Origin: Abelmoschus esculentus
Lineage: Eukaryota > Streptophyta > Magnoliopsida > Malvales > Malvaceae
Assembly (NCBI GenBank): GCA_035048815.1
Contig: JAUCBN010000014.1
Location: forward strand, 15,855,501 to 15,919,500
Direction: 5' to 3'
Length of the DNA stretch: 64,000 bases
Shown here piece after piece: positions 12,582 through 23,412 of the stretch (positions are counted from its first letter, which is position 1; every line of letters starts with the position of its first letter). The notes below the pieces were generated by a model, which saw nothing but the letters and a program-made list of their open reading frames with translations, ran no database searches and was not told where the DNA came from. Position numbers and translations under genes: made by a program.

Positions 12582-15356
12582 ATGGCCGATTCTATCTAAA
12601 ACCCTAAACCCAACATTTCTGCTTATTACCAAACCCGTGCCGCCCACCATGCCGTAGTAACGAGCGATTGGCTCGCTCAGGCTCAGGCCGCCGTCAACAT
12701 CCAAACCAACGAAGAGGACTCGCCGGGAAGTAACGAGAGGGTCGTTCCGACTGGAGCTGGAAAAGGAGGCGATAAGGCGTTTAGCGTTATTGACGAGTTC
12801 GATAGCTGGAGGAAGCAGCCAGATTTGGCGGAGGCCGTGGCGGCTATTCGCGCCCTTGCGGCGGTTATTAGGGCTAGCCAAGCTACCACCATGATGGAGC
12901 TTGAAATCGAACTTAAAAAGGCTTCTGATTCGCTTAAAGTGAGTTATTTACTTATTTATTTGAAAAATGCTTTCTAAGTTGGTAACTTTTCATTGTTATG
13001 ATAATGACTGATAAATTATACTGTGAAGCTTAGTGAATTACTTAAATTTAGTTGAAGTTTGCTCGTTTAAACAATTTAAGTTTGTTTCATTTACCATACT
13101 TCTATTGATCTTTTAGTGGCATTATAAGTTCATTTCAATGGGTACATACATTTGCATCTTTATAGAATCATATGTGTGCATTTAAGTGCCATGTTACTCG
13201 GTTCCGGGAGAGACTGTTGGACATGGAGAGGCTCAAATTTTTCCAAGGTTTTCATGTACTTGGAGGGTCTTTAAGGAAATCCCATCTCCATCCTCGTGTC
13301 TGAGAATGTGTCTTACATATTACGTTAAGGAAATATGAAGAATCGGAATATCAAAGTTTAAGCCACTTGCATGAATTGTATTCAAGGTTAAGATATATGA
13401 GAATGAGAGTTTCAACGTGGATTTCTATGTAATTGCGTGTACAAGCTAGCTGACAATTTTTTCTCATAATTGTTATGTAAAGGCGGAATATTTTTTTAGT
13501 TTTCCATGTCTATGTCTTTTAGTCTTTTACTGGTACATGACGATCAAATGCTAATTCCTGTATGATTGTTATGGCCTAGTAGTACTGCATTTTCCTCTTT
13601 TATGTTTTCATGCCTTTTCTTTAGTTTCCCGTGGACATTATGAGTGGTATCAGTACCTAAGTGATGGAAGTATATTATAAGTTGCTCAGGTTTCTTTATA
13701 TGAAGCCATTCTCATTCTTAGGTTTCTGGGATTTTAAACCATTGGCAATATGTTTAGGTCTGGTTTGATATATATATGATGTTTTTCTGTGGAAACTGGA
13801 AAGAATGTCAATGTAGCTCCCATAAATAATGGTGCTCAAAAGCAATCCTTTTATATTACTTCTAGATGTTTAATATTGTATATTTAAGAGAAATCATATC
13901 ATAAATGCTTATTAGATGCTTATCAAGATGATAAAATAGTGTTTGGGAAAAGATTGGATGACAATGGCCTAATAAACATACGAGCATGCTTTATCCTCAT
14001 ACGTTGTCAACGTGTGTTAGATTTACAAGTTATCAGTCATCACACTGTTCTGTAAACTTTGAACTTAGAGGGTAAAGTTTGATTACTTTTTCTTTCTTTT
14101 TTTTTTTTGGGGGGGGGGGGGGGAGGGGGTTCTGTTTTTGAGATGCGGAAATTAGAGGGTAACGTGCAGAAGTTATCCAGTTCATGTTTTTTTGTCTCGG
14201 TTTTAGTTTGACTAAATCTTGAGAAAATTGAATTGCCATGTGCCAACTTTTTCATTGAGTTTGATGTTTTAATGTAGTCTTTGTTTGCATCACTGCTAAC
14301 CGATGTTTGCTTTCCAGGCATGGGACACAACCTCGATCTCTTTGACAGCAGGTTGTGATCTCTTCATGCGATATGTGACTCGAACATCAGCTTTAGAGTA
14401 TGAGGACTTTAATTCAGCTAGGTCTCGGTTGATTGAACGTGCAGAGAAGTTTGGGGAAATATCTTGCAAGGTATTTCGAAAATCATGATTTTTTAACTTT
14501 ACCTGTTGTTTCACTTTAGTTATAATGCTTCAAACATTCCCGTCACTATGACATCATTTGCCAAATATTGCAGGCCCGCAGGATTATTGCAATGCTATGT
14601 CAAGATTTTATATTCGATGGTTGTACCATTTTGGTACACGGTTTCTCCAGGGTTGTCTTTGAAGTATTGAAGACAGCGGCTCAAAACAAGAAACACTTTT
14701 GAGTTTTCTGCACAGGTTTGGCTTCCTACATACCTCAGGACTAAGTCAAATGTTCTGTCTTCCAAAAAGGAATCAAGTCATCTTTTGCATATGTTTATGA
14801 CACCTTTTAACAATGCTGTCAATACAGAAGGAAGGCCCGACAGAACAGGGTTACGCTTATCTAATGAGCTGGCTAAGAAAGCTTCTAATAGACTCGGGTG
14901 TGGCATATGCAATGGACGAAGTGGATATGGTGCTTGTCGGGGCTGATGGAGTCGTTGAAAGTGGGGGTATCATAAATATGATGGGTACTTATCAGATTGC
15001 ACTGGTATCACATAGCATGAACAAACCTGTTTATGTGGCTGCTGAAAGCTACAAGGTGATCAAACTTTCATTTTGTTTCTCATTTTCCTGGAAGTATTTG
15101 AGCTGAAAACTTGAGGGTTTTGATTTACGCATGATATTTTTGTTTGCAGTTTGCCCGTCTTTATCCGTTGGACCAAAAGGATATGGGTCCTGCGTTACGC
15201 ACCATTGATTTCGGGGTTCCTATCCCATCCAAGGTTGAGGTTGAGAAATCTGCTCGAGATTACACTCCTCCCCAGTATCTTACTCTACTCTTTACCGATT
15301 TGGGTGTTCTTACGCCTTCCGTAGTTAGCGATGAACTTATTCAGCTATATTTATAG
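12582..15356 (+). pseudogene. Decayed gene for translation initiation factor eIF2B subunit alpha
   Basis: Five exons with sound splice sites are recognisable: 12582-12938, 14318-14470, 14574-14715, 14828-15055 and 15150-15356. Conserved family segments are kept, for example NISAYYQTRAAHH, FDGCTILVHGFSRVVFE, VGADGVVESGGIINMMGTY and the ending LGVLTPSVVSDELIQLYL. eIF2B-alpha is the regulatory subunit of the exchange factor that recycles eIF2-GDP. Three lesions break it. A TAA (12597-12599) follows five codons after the apparent start. A TGA (14700-14702) sits in exon 3 where the family has Arg. A deletion of about 14 nt near 14874-14882 removes an LDVPV-like segment and shifts the frame. The rest of exon 4 and exon 5 are open in the shifted frame. 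The first lesion is less certain, because the true ancestral start is unknown. Confidence 0.88.
14091..14129 (+). repeat. T-run/G-run homopolymer tract in eIF2B-alpha intron 1
   Basis: T-rich sequence runs directly into 15 G (14109-14123), then A and five G. The true length is prone to assembly error. Confidence 0.9.
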
Positions 15357-15908
15357 TGCCGATTCGCAGACGAGGTCGTCGCTGCTTACAGTTTAGGACT
15401 ATATGGAGAGGGTTTACATAGTGAGAGTTGTGCTTCAATGCTATGAGATTCATTCTAAATATGTTTTGACCGCTTGATTTGCATTACCTGCACAAAACCA
15501 AAATTCCTTGCATCCAATACATCATTAAATACAATCTGAAACAGTTTGAGTCGTCCTATACGGTTCATTTTCTGTGTTAAAAATATTAAACATGTCTTTA
15601 TTAAATAAAATATTTTAATTATTAAAATAATAACACGTGTCACCGTTTTATTGCGTTTTTTGCTATGTAAGATGTCGTTAGGTGGCGGTGCCGGACGATC
15701 CATAGACAACATAAGTTCACCGTAACATCATTTATCCACTAAATTAAGTCATATTTTATATTTTTAAAATATGATTATTTAAAATGTAAATATTAAATAG
15801 ATTGCACCATTAGTTAATAAATTGATGGAGCAAAATCAAATTGTTTAGGAGAATTACATTTATACCAATGGATTCTTGAATCTGAAAATGTGTTCCTAGG
15901 CTGGAGAA
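15357..15908. other. Convergent region between eIF2B-alpha and the NLR
   Basis: 3' flanks of two converging genes; AT-rich, with no coding potential seen. Confidence 0.6.
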
Positions 15909-18848
15909 TTACCACATCTTGAAATGGTGTTGAAGAACAGTTTTAAAGCTTGGATCATCCCACTCCAATGATTCCCACCAGTCTGTGCTTGACTCGATCA
16001 CAAGAGCTGGTGGAGCATACGCATATGGCTGCACATTCCCAGCAAGCGGAACAAACGGAGGAATTCTCTTCAGATTAAAACAGCATTCAACACGAATAAG
16101 TTGGAGAGAATTGCAAACCATGACTCCAGTTTCACTGCAGATGCTCTTCAAGTCTGGTAATTTGTATAGGCTCAACTGTCTCAGTTTGGGAAGACTGAAT
16201 TTGATTAATGCATCACTTTCTTCTTCATATTCTGATGTTGGTGCTCCCAATATTTGTATTAGTTCATCACAAGTATTCACTTGGATTTCTTCCAGGTTTT
16301 GGAGGTTGGGAAGCAGCCAATGCGGAAGCAGCGTCTTCAGACTCGAGCAACGCTCTATCTTAATAACTTTAAGAAGGGAAAAGGTGGAAGAGGGAGGCAA
16401 TATTGATGTTGCTGATGATCCAAATCTCTCAACTTTGATAACCTCCCTCAACTTTGGCAGGCCACGGAGATCCAACCTCTCAAGGCTTTGAAATGGATGC
16501 GTGGAAGAAGAGGAAAAACATAAGGAAACAACAGACTCTATCTCTCTGCATTGCAGAATTCCACAAACCCTCAAGTCAACCGCATCTTTTATACAAGGAA
16601 ATCCATCGTTTAAACGTCTCAAATCATGGCAGTCCATAATCTCCAAGTACTGAACATCAAATGGTAGCATAAAGAACTCGCCTTCCCAAAATTTGACTCT
16701 TTGGAATCTTACACTTTTAACGGTTGTATCACAACCATGATAAGGATAACCTGAGCCCACCTGTAATCTGTACTTGAGATTTTTCTTAGATTGCCATATG
16801 TAGGAGGCAAACTTATTTAATTCATGTTGGTCTTTGAAACACCCTTCAAACCATTCCAAATTCTCCAATGTCGTTACCTCCTCAACGCTTGCCTTTGCAC
16901 ATAAGTTTATTTTCAAGTGCTGAAGGAGAAAGAGTTTGGGTAACAGTCCAGCAGGAATATGTTTTAAACAGTACACTTCAAGATCAAGATACGTTAGATT
17001 TACTAACATATTCATGCCTTCAGGAACTTCCTCAATTCTGGTACCATTAAGATTCAACTTCTTCAATCCTTGAAGCTTTGAGAGACAAGGCACATGTCTT
17101 AACGTTCCACAGGAACCAAGCAACAATGATGTGAGATTCTTTAACTCTGAGATGGAATCAGGAACAGACTTGATATATGTTCCAGACAAATTCAGAACAC
17201 TCAGATGAGGCATGTTTATAAAGAAAGCTGTGGGGATGTTCATTATAGGATTCCACTGCAGTAACAAGGTTGTGAGCAGCTGGCATTTTGGAGGAGACAT
17301 ATCTTCCGGAATCTTTGATATGGAGTTCTCCATAAACGATACTTTCTCAATATCCGCGCTCCATTCATCCTCTGTTGGAAACTTTTTTAGTTGCATGCCT
17401 GCTTGTATCATATATCGAGGATTCGTACTTGTGATGGACAAAGCCATGTCTCTCACTGCATCATGCATCTTCACACTAGGCCATTTGTATTTATCGATTA
17501 CATTTTCCTACAAGCTATTATCTAGCAACTTTTTCAAAATAGCATATCCCTTGTCTTTTATCTCTTGTCTTGTATCCATTTCATCTATGTATCCCTCATC
17601 AATCCAACATTCGATTAGCTCATCCTTTGCAATTTCAAAATCTTCAGGATATAATGCACAATACAAGCAGTGTTTCACTTTCTCATCTTTTAAGTGATCG
17701 AAACTAAATTTCAAGCGCTCAATCACTTCAGCTTCCACTCCTTCAACCATTCCTATTCGCCTTTCTAATTCCTTGAGTGCATTTTTCCTAATACAAGGGT
17801 CATCTTCTCCTTTCAGGGTACCAGCTACCACAGCAATTGTAAGAGGAAGACAGGCACATTCATTGACGACTAACTTCAGAGTTGGCATTGTAGTTGCGTT
17901 TTGCACTATGTTAGACCCAACTTTATTCAAGAATAGTAACAATGCCTCCTCTTCTGAAAGGGGCCTTACTAGAATGTCCTTACACCCCATACGCTTGCAG
18001 ATTTGCACCGAACGGGTTGTCAACACCAACTTGCATCCATTGCTGCTACTTGGCTCAGGGATTCCAACTTCCTCCAGAGAGAATTTGTCCCACACATCAT
18101 CTAGGATTAGAACATGCTTTCCTGTTTTCTTCAGCATTTCTGACAAGATGGCTGCTCGTCTGACCTTGTTTTCTTCATTGGCCAAATATTCCTTCAAGTT
18201 CAATGCAGTTGCAATATCATCTTGTAACTTCATAACATTGAACTCCTTTGATATGGTCACCCAAAGTACTTTCTCAAATCTATTTTGTTTCAAAAGATCA
18301 TTGTGGATGTGCTTCATGATGGTGGTTTTACCCACGCCGCCCATCCCCCAAACCCCAATCATGCTCACCTCCTCCCTCATCAAACATTCCCAAATTTCAT
18401 CTCTCGCAACTTTCTCACCAACTAGTTCAGATGTTGGCAGAGTCAAACCAACATTTGGACCATCAATGGCAAGACTTTCAGAGGCATTAGGAGCTTTATC
18501 GAGCAACGTCTTCATTTCTTGAGTCTTTTCATCAACCAGCTTCCCATTGCAAGCACGACAGAGATATCTGCTGTTGCAGACTTTAGTTTCAACATCTTGT
18601 GCCTCCCCCATCACAGCTTTCACATTTTCCAACCAAATTTTAACTCCCTCCTTTGGTACCTTCCCCAGAGTATGAAGAAGCTCAGCTTTCAATTGCAGCT
18701 CTATATCTTTGATTTTTCCATTCAATTCATCTCTGGTTCTGTTGAAGTTTCTCACACAATCATTAAGCTTTCGGTGATATCGCAAATACTTACAAACTGG
18801 AGCTCCCAGACAGTTTGAAACAGCAACAGCAGGCTCGACGTACTCCAT
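15909..18848 (-). pseudogene. CC-NBS-LRR disease-resistance gene (RPS2/At4g27190 type) with one in-frame stop
   Basis: A single exon on the minus strand is in one frame from ATG 18848 to stop 15909: 979 sense codons plus one internal TAG at 17508-17510 (codon 447). Residues 1-120 form a coiled-coil-type N-terminus. The NBS has P-loop GMGGVGKTT (168-176), kinase-2 LILDDVW (247-253), RNBS-B LVLTTRS and a CLPL variant of GLPL. After the stop the frame resumes with the winged-helix end and a VKMHDAVRDMAL motif (MHD box). About 500 residues of LRR follow, with LxxLxxLxL repeats. Such proteins sense pathogen effectors inside the cell. As read, only CC-NBS would be made. A 5' UTR intron is likely (acceptor near 18859, donor near 19121). 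One substitution explains the lesion, so it may be a recent null allele or a base error. Confidence 0.9.
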
Positions 18849-19945
18849 TGATTTGTCCCTGCATTCAAATGTACCTGTACTACTATCAGTTTTAACTTCA
18901 ATTCCTTTTCAATCACACAAAGCAGTAGAAAATCTTGATGAATTTTTCATTCACAAATCTTAGTCTTAAGTGCCTAAAAAGAACATATATATATATAAGC
19001 ATGAAAATTAGGAAACAAAAGCAACTCCCCAGCAGTTTATACATCAGAAATGAAGCTTGAAATGGTAAGTTAACAACTATACTGACTCACAACTTGAGTT
19101 GTAGAAGTGCAAATTTACCTGCGACTGGGCTGGTTGATTGTTACAACTTGTGCAAGATCTCAGAGATTGAAAGAAATGGAAAACAGTGAAGAAGAAACAA
19201 GGCCTTGTTTCAGATAATTAGTAAGAACCAATCATCAAAAAGGAAAAAAAGAAGAAGTCAATGTAGATGGCGTTGGATGCCACTTGGGTGGTAGGTTCCA
19301 CAAAACCAGGAGTAAAACAAAAACCATACTTTCGGCTTGTAGTTTTATTTCCGAGCGGTAAGCAGCTTAGTTCAATTTAAGTAGATTAGGTTCGAAGCAT
19401 TTTATGTTAAAAGTTTTTGTTAAAAGACTCACCCATCAAAACTAAGTGTACGATATTAGTCGGTTCGAATTCATAAAAAAAATTTATATATAAGATTTAA
19501 ACACTTAAATAGGGATGATAAATAGGTCAAGCTCATTCCATTCTGATTTGATTCTATCTTAGAAGATAGAATTATTTTTCTTTGTTAACATTTCGAGTTA
19601 TTTATCGTTAGTTAACTAATCGTTTTCGTCCATATAAAAATTATTTTAACTCAAAATAAAATATATAAAAAAAAAATTTACTCTAAAACAACGGTTTAAT
19701 CAGATGTCATGAATATTTTTTAAGATTATGACAAATAATTGGGAATCGAATGCTAAATGATATTCTATTTACACATATTTACCTCTAAAAACATATCCAA
19801 ATGACTTCATTCTTTTAAGACATCTTCTAACAACAAGCAACTCCTAATATCCAGTTGCCATACAGACAGAGCTTCCTCCATGGAAATACATTTACAAATC
19901 TTCGTCATTGATCGGAGAAGACGATCGATCAACGTTAACAAATTT
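18849..19945. other. NLR leader and intergenic region to the SAUR gene
   Basis: 18849-19200 appears to be the NLR 5' UTR and its intron. The rest is AT-rich with no coding potential seen. Confidence 0.55.
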
Positions 19946-20254
19946 TCAGTTAACACGAACGATCCTCCGTTTCGCCCTTCTCATAATCCACTCCTCGAAA
20001 TCTTTAGCTTCATAACAAATCCTCAAAACTCCATTGTTACAAAATCCATATTCTTCAGCCGATTTACGTAGCATCTCCAAGAAATCTTCATCGCATAAGG
20101 TTTTCCTATGCACGATGAACCGTCTCGTATCGTTGTCGACCCCTACGCACACCGGAACGTATCCTTTCGGCGTCAACGGAGTAATCCCAACTCGCTTAAA
20201 CGTTTCATCTCCGACCAACTTATTCAATTTCAACCTACTAGCTCTTACTCCCAT
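19946..20254 (-). CDS. Small auxin-up RNA (SAUR) family protein
   Basis: Intronless, 102 aa, stop TGA at 19946-19948. I chose the ATG at 20254 (MGVRASRLKLNKLVGD) over one 18 codons upstream. It gives the usual SAUR length, and the extra N-terminus is not SAUR-like. The core runs from PKGYVPVCVGVDNDTRRFIV to GVLRICYEAKDFEEWI, which is the conserved SAUR domain. The C-terminus is basic (RRAKRRIVRVN). SAURs are short-lived auxin-responsive proteins, many of which inhibit PP2C-D phosphatases and so activate plasma-membrane proton pumps. Which clade this belongs to is not clear. Confidence 0.88.
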   Translation of the reverse strand: MGVRASRLKLNKLVGDETFKRVGITPLTPKGYVPVCVGVDNDTRRFIVHRKTLCDEDFLEMLRKSAEEYGFCNNGVLRICYEAKDFEEWIMRRAKRRIVRVN

Positions 20255-21750
20255 TATCAGAACCCTAATAAGAAAAGAGCTTAGTTCAACAAAGATATAT
20301 AGTGACAATGCCGTACATTCTTTGTCCTCTTAATATCCTTTGCCGTCCGCCATTAGAGGTTAAAGCAAGATATTTTAGTTCACGTCATAATGAAAGCGAT
20401 TTTCTTACATTTTAATGCAACGTGCCGTGATAACAATTAACAAAGTTGATTATTACCTCTATCATTTATACTATTCAGCGCGATAAGAAATTCAATTCAT
20501 TTACATAACGTTTTATATTCGAGATTTATAAATAAATAAAAAACTCTTAAAAAACTTTATACTCTATTAAAAAAAGTTTAACTTGACTCTAAATATAATT
20601 GAAACTAATATGATTATTGAGCACAATCGATTGAAATAAATCGAAAAAAACCCCATTAATTTCCAATAATTTGTTTTTGGATTTAGTTGAAAGATTTGTC
20701 CTTAATTTTGGGATTAAGTTGTTGTCTTAGCTGTACATGTTTGACGTCCATTCATCTAGAAATAGTTGAATTGTCCGAAGTGTATTTGCTAATATGTTTG
20801 TTTTTTTTTCTAGGGTCGTTATTACACATATGTATGTTTGTGTGTGTTTATATATTCTAGTTTTTTTTTCTAAGAATCTAAGGTACAATTTTTCTACTTA
20901 AATGAGCATCCTTGTACCACATATAAGTAAGTCACAGAATGTTTAGCTATTAAGTTTAATTTCAAATTAGTCGATAGTTTTGATTCGATTGGTATTTTTT
21001 AAAAATTATAAATTAAATATATAAATATAATTTGTCTTCGGTTTATAACTATTATAGGTTTATTTAAGTATTGTTTAAAAATAAAATTTAACGATAATTT
21101 ATATAATTTATCTTAATGTAGCTAAAAATTTTATGTTAAGAATCTAAACTTTTGAAAGATTATATAACTATTTATGGATTATGAAATTACAATTACTGAA
21201 AAATTAAAAATTTTAAAAAGTTATAATTGCATCTCGAACTTCTTTCGATATATCTCTAATTTTAAATCAATTTATGATTTTAAAAATCTAATATATAATT
21301 TACATAAATAAAACTAGAATAAGAGACTTGATCCACTCAATTATACCTTCCTATTTTTCTACACAAAAACAAGAGAGGATGCCTTTTGATTTAGAGTGTC
21401 GACGTTGACCAACAAAACCTTATAATTTTGGGAATGAAAGGGTAATTTCGGTACACCACCGGAAAAATGAAAGCTCAAAATAGAACCGATATTGACAAAA
21501 TTAACGCCGGTGACGGAATCTCCATATTCCCACCAATCAAGTCATTACACGTAATCTTTTCTTTCCACGTGTCCCCCAACCAATGCCTCCTTCACCGACG
21601 CCGTCTCGTCCCTTCCCGGCCCACTTCAACTTTCCGTACCATCGACCGATAACTAAAAAACAAAACAAATGGCAGAATAAATCGCAATTTCCGTTTCTCG
21701 TCGAAACCCTAATTTCCCGTTTCAAATTATCGAATTCTTTTGGATCTCCA
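20255..21750. other. Divergent intergenic region, SAUR / trihelix
   Basis: About 1.5 kb between two divergently transcribed genes. It is mostly AT-rich; 21540-21750 is GC-richer and is probably the trihelix leader. No separate gene was seen. Confidence 0.55.
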
Positions 21751-22902
21751 ATGGAGGAAGACGAAGAGATCCAAACGTACCCATCGGCTGCCGCTAGCGG
21801 ATCTGCATCGCCGTCCAATAGTCGTGAAACCATGACGGTAGCCACCTCACCTCCTCCGGATTCGCCACCTCCAGAAGAGCCGGGTCTACACGAAAAGGAG
21901 ATAGTGCTGGCGCTTCCGCCGCCGCAGAAGCCGAAGAGCAACGGCGGTGGAAGGGAGGACTGTTGGAGCGAAGGAGCTACGGGGGTTTTGATTGATGCGT
22001 GGGGAGAAAGATATTTGGAGCTGAGCCGTGGGAACTTGAAGCAGAAGCACTGGAAAGAAGTGGCGGATATTGTGAATAGCGGGGAGGATTATTCGAAAGC
22101 TCCGAAGACGGATATTCAGTGTAAGAATCGAATCGATACAGTTAAGAAGAAGTATAAGCAGGAGAAAGCTAAGGTTGCCGCCGGAGGTGGGCCGAGTAAG
22201 TGGGTGTTTTTTGAAAAATTGGATCAACTTATAGGACCCTCGGCGAAGATTCCTGCTAATACAGCTTCCCCCGCCTCTGCCGGTGGTAGCGGTGGAAGTG
22301 CTGACTTTTTGTCTAAAGTACCAATGGGGATACCGGTCGGGATCCGGTCCAGTTTGAATCCATATCGAGTTTCTCAAGTTAAAGAAAGACAGCGACAACA
22401 ACAATACCAACAACAAAAGCATCCGAGAATGGTTGTAACAAAGAACCAGAGGAAACAGGGTCCCGTGGATATGGATTCAGAGGAAGAAAGGGACGATGAC
22501 GATGCGGATTCGTTCGATAGTTTACCACCACCACCGACAGGAAAAAGGGCAAGGAAGGCTGTCCATAAGGGTGCCAATTCAGGTCAAAAAAGAAGAAAAT
22601 GGGGGAGCTCGGTTAAGGAACTGACTCAGTCGATATTATGGTTCAGCGAAGCATATGAGCAAGCAGAGACCGCCAAGCTTCAACAAGTGATAGAGATGGA
22701 GAAGCAGAGGATGAAATTCACCAAGGAGATGGAATTGCAGAGGATGCAATTCTTCATGAAGACCCAGCTGGAGATTTCACAGTTGAAGCAAAGGAAAAAG
22801 GGTGCCGGAATCTGCAACTCCGGTAATCATCATATTAAAGTTAATAATAGTAACAACAACAATAATAATAGTAACAATAACAACAGTGATTGTAGTAATT
22901 GA
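21751..22902 (+). CDS. Trihelix transcription factor, ASIL1/ASIL2-like
   Basis: Intronless, 383 aa. The frame is open 56 codons further upstream, but MEEDEEIQ is the likely start because the upstream codons look like leader sequence. After an acidic Pro/Ser-rich N-terminus, a trihelix (SANT/Myb-like) domain occupies about residues 68-150. It starts at DCWSEGATGVLIDAWGERY, and the segments QKHWKEVADIV, TDIQCKNRIDTVKKKYK and SKWVFFEKLD follow. A basic and acidic linker carries a likely nuclear signal (GKRARKAVHK, QKRRKW). The C-terminus has a coiled-coil-like helix (residues about 290-345) and a poly-Asn tail encoded by AAC/AAT repeats. In Arabidopsis, ASIL factors bind GT-type elements and repress embryo programmes in seedlings. 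The family is firm; the specific role is inferred. Confidence 0.9.
   Translation: MEEDEEIQTYPSAAASGSASPSNSRETMTVATSPPPDSPPPEEPGLHEKEIVLALPPPQKPKSNGGGREDCWSEGATGVLIDAWGERYLELSRGNLKQKHWKEVADIVNSGEDYSKAPKTDIQCKNRIDTVKKKYKQEKAKVAAGGGPSKWVFFEKLDQLIGPSAKIPANTASPASAGGSGGSADFLSKVPMGIPVGIRSSLNPYRVSQVKERQRQQQYQQQKHPRMVVTKNQRKQGPVDMDSEEERDDDDADSFDSLPPPPTGKRARKAVHKGANSGQKRRKWGSSVKELTQSILWFSEAYEQAETAKLQQVIEMEKQRMKFTKEMELQRMQFFMKTQLEISQLKQRKKGAGICNSGNHHIKVNNSNNNNNNSNNNNSDCSN
22848..22892 (+). repeat. AAC/AAT trinucleotide tract encoding poly-Asn
   Basis: Imperfect AAC/AAT/AGT repeat inside the trihelix coding sequence, giving an Asn/Ser tail just before the stop. Confidence 0.85.
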
Positions 22903-23412
22903 GTTCAGTAGGATTGGAATTTGATTAGTGGGTTAGATTTTATGTGTTTATTTGTGTGTAATGAGTAAAGACACTATATTTGTATTGGAATTAGTAGGGT
23001 TTTTTCAAGTGTAGTTATCATGTTTTTCTTTGTTGTACTTAATTTATCACAATTGAACTTAAAGAAATGTTAAGATAGTGTTGTACTTTGTGTCAGTGAC
23101 TAGATGCTCCATTAGATTGTACCCAAAGAAACTTGTCTTCAAATCATTGTGGATGTTGTTGGATATGTCGAGTCAAATCTGTTGGTGACATTAGGCTTGC
23201 GACTAATCCCATTAAGAAGTGCGCGGAATTAAGCTTTCAACTCGTAAAACTGTCGACTTCGACGTATTCAAAGCATGAAATTCTGTTCAACAAGAACGTT
23301 TCTTTTGCTGTTTAGCACAAATTCATACAGAAATAGCATGGCTAATAACCTTAAATCTCATATTCTTTATAGATTAGAAGAGTCAGTCAAACAAAAGCTT
23401 GTATCTAGGATT
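22903..23412. other. Convergent region between trihelix and AlkB-type genes
   Basis: 3' flanks of two converging genes; no coding potential seen. Confidence 0.6.

Noticed and set aside
17505..17513. Programmed stop readthrough in the NLR
   Set aside because: The context after TAG (gaaaat) lacks the known readthrough consensus CARYYA; simple mutation or base error is more likely.
17773..18522. A 249-codon open frame on the + strand
   Set aside because: It is exactly antisense to the NLR coding region and has no recognisable domain; it is a shadow of the conserved gene.
21583..21750. Upstream extension of the trihelix protein by 56 codons
   Set aside because: Composition looks like 5' UTR, and the acidic MEEDEEIQ start fits better.
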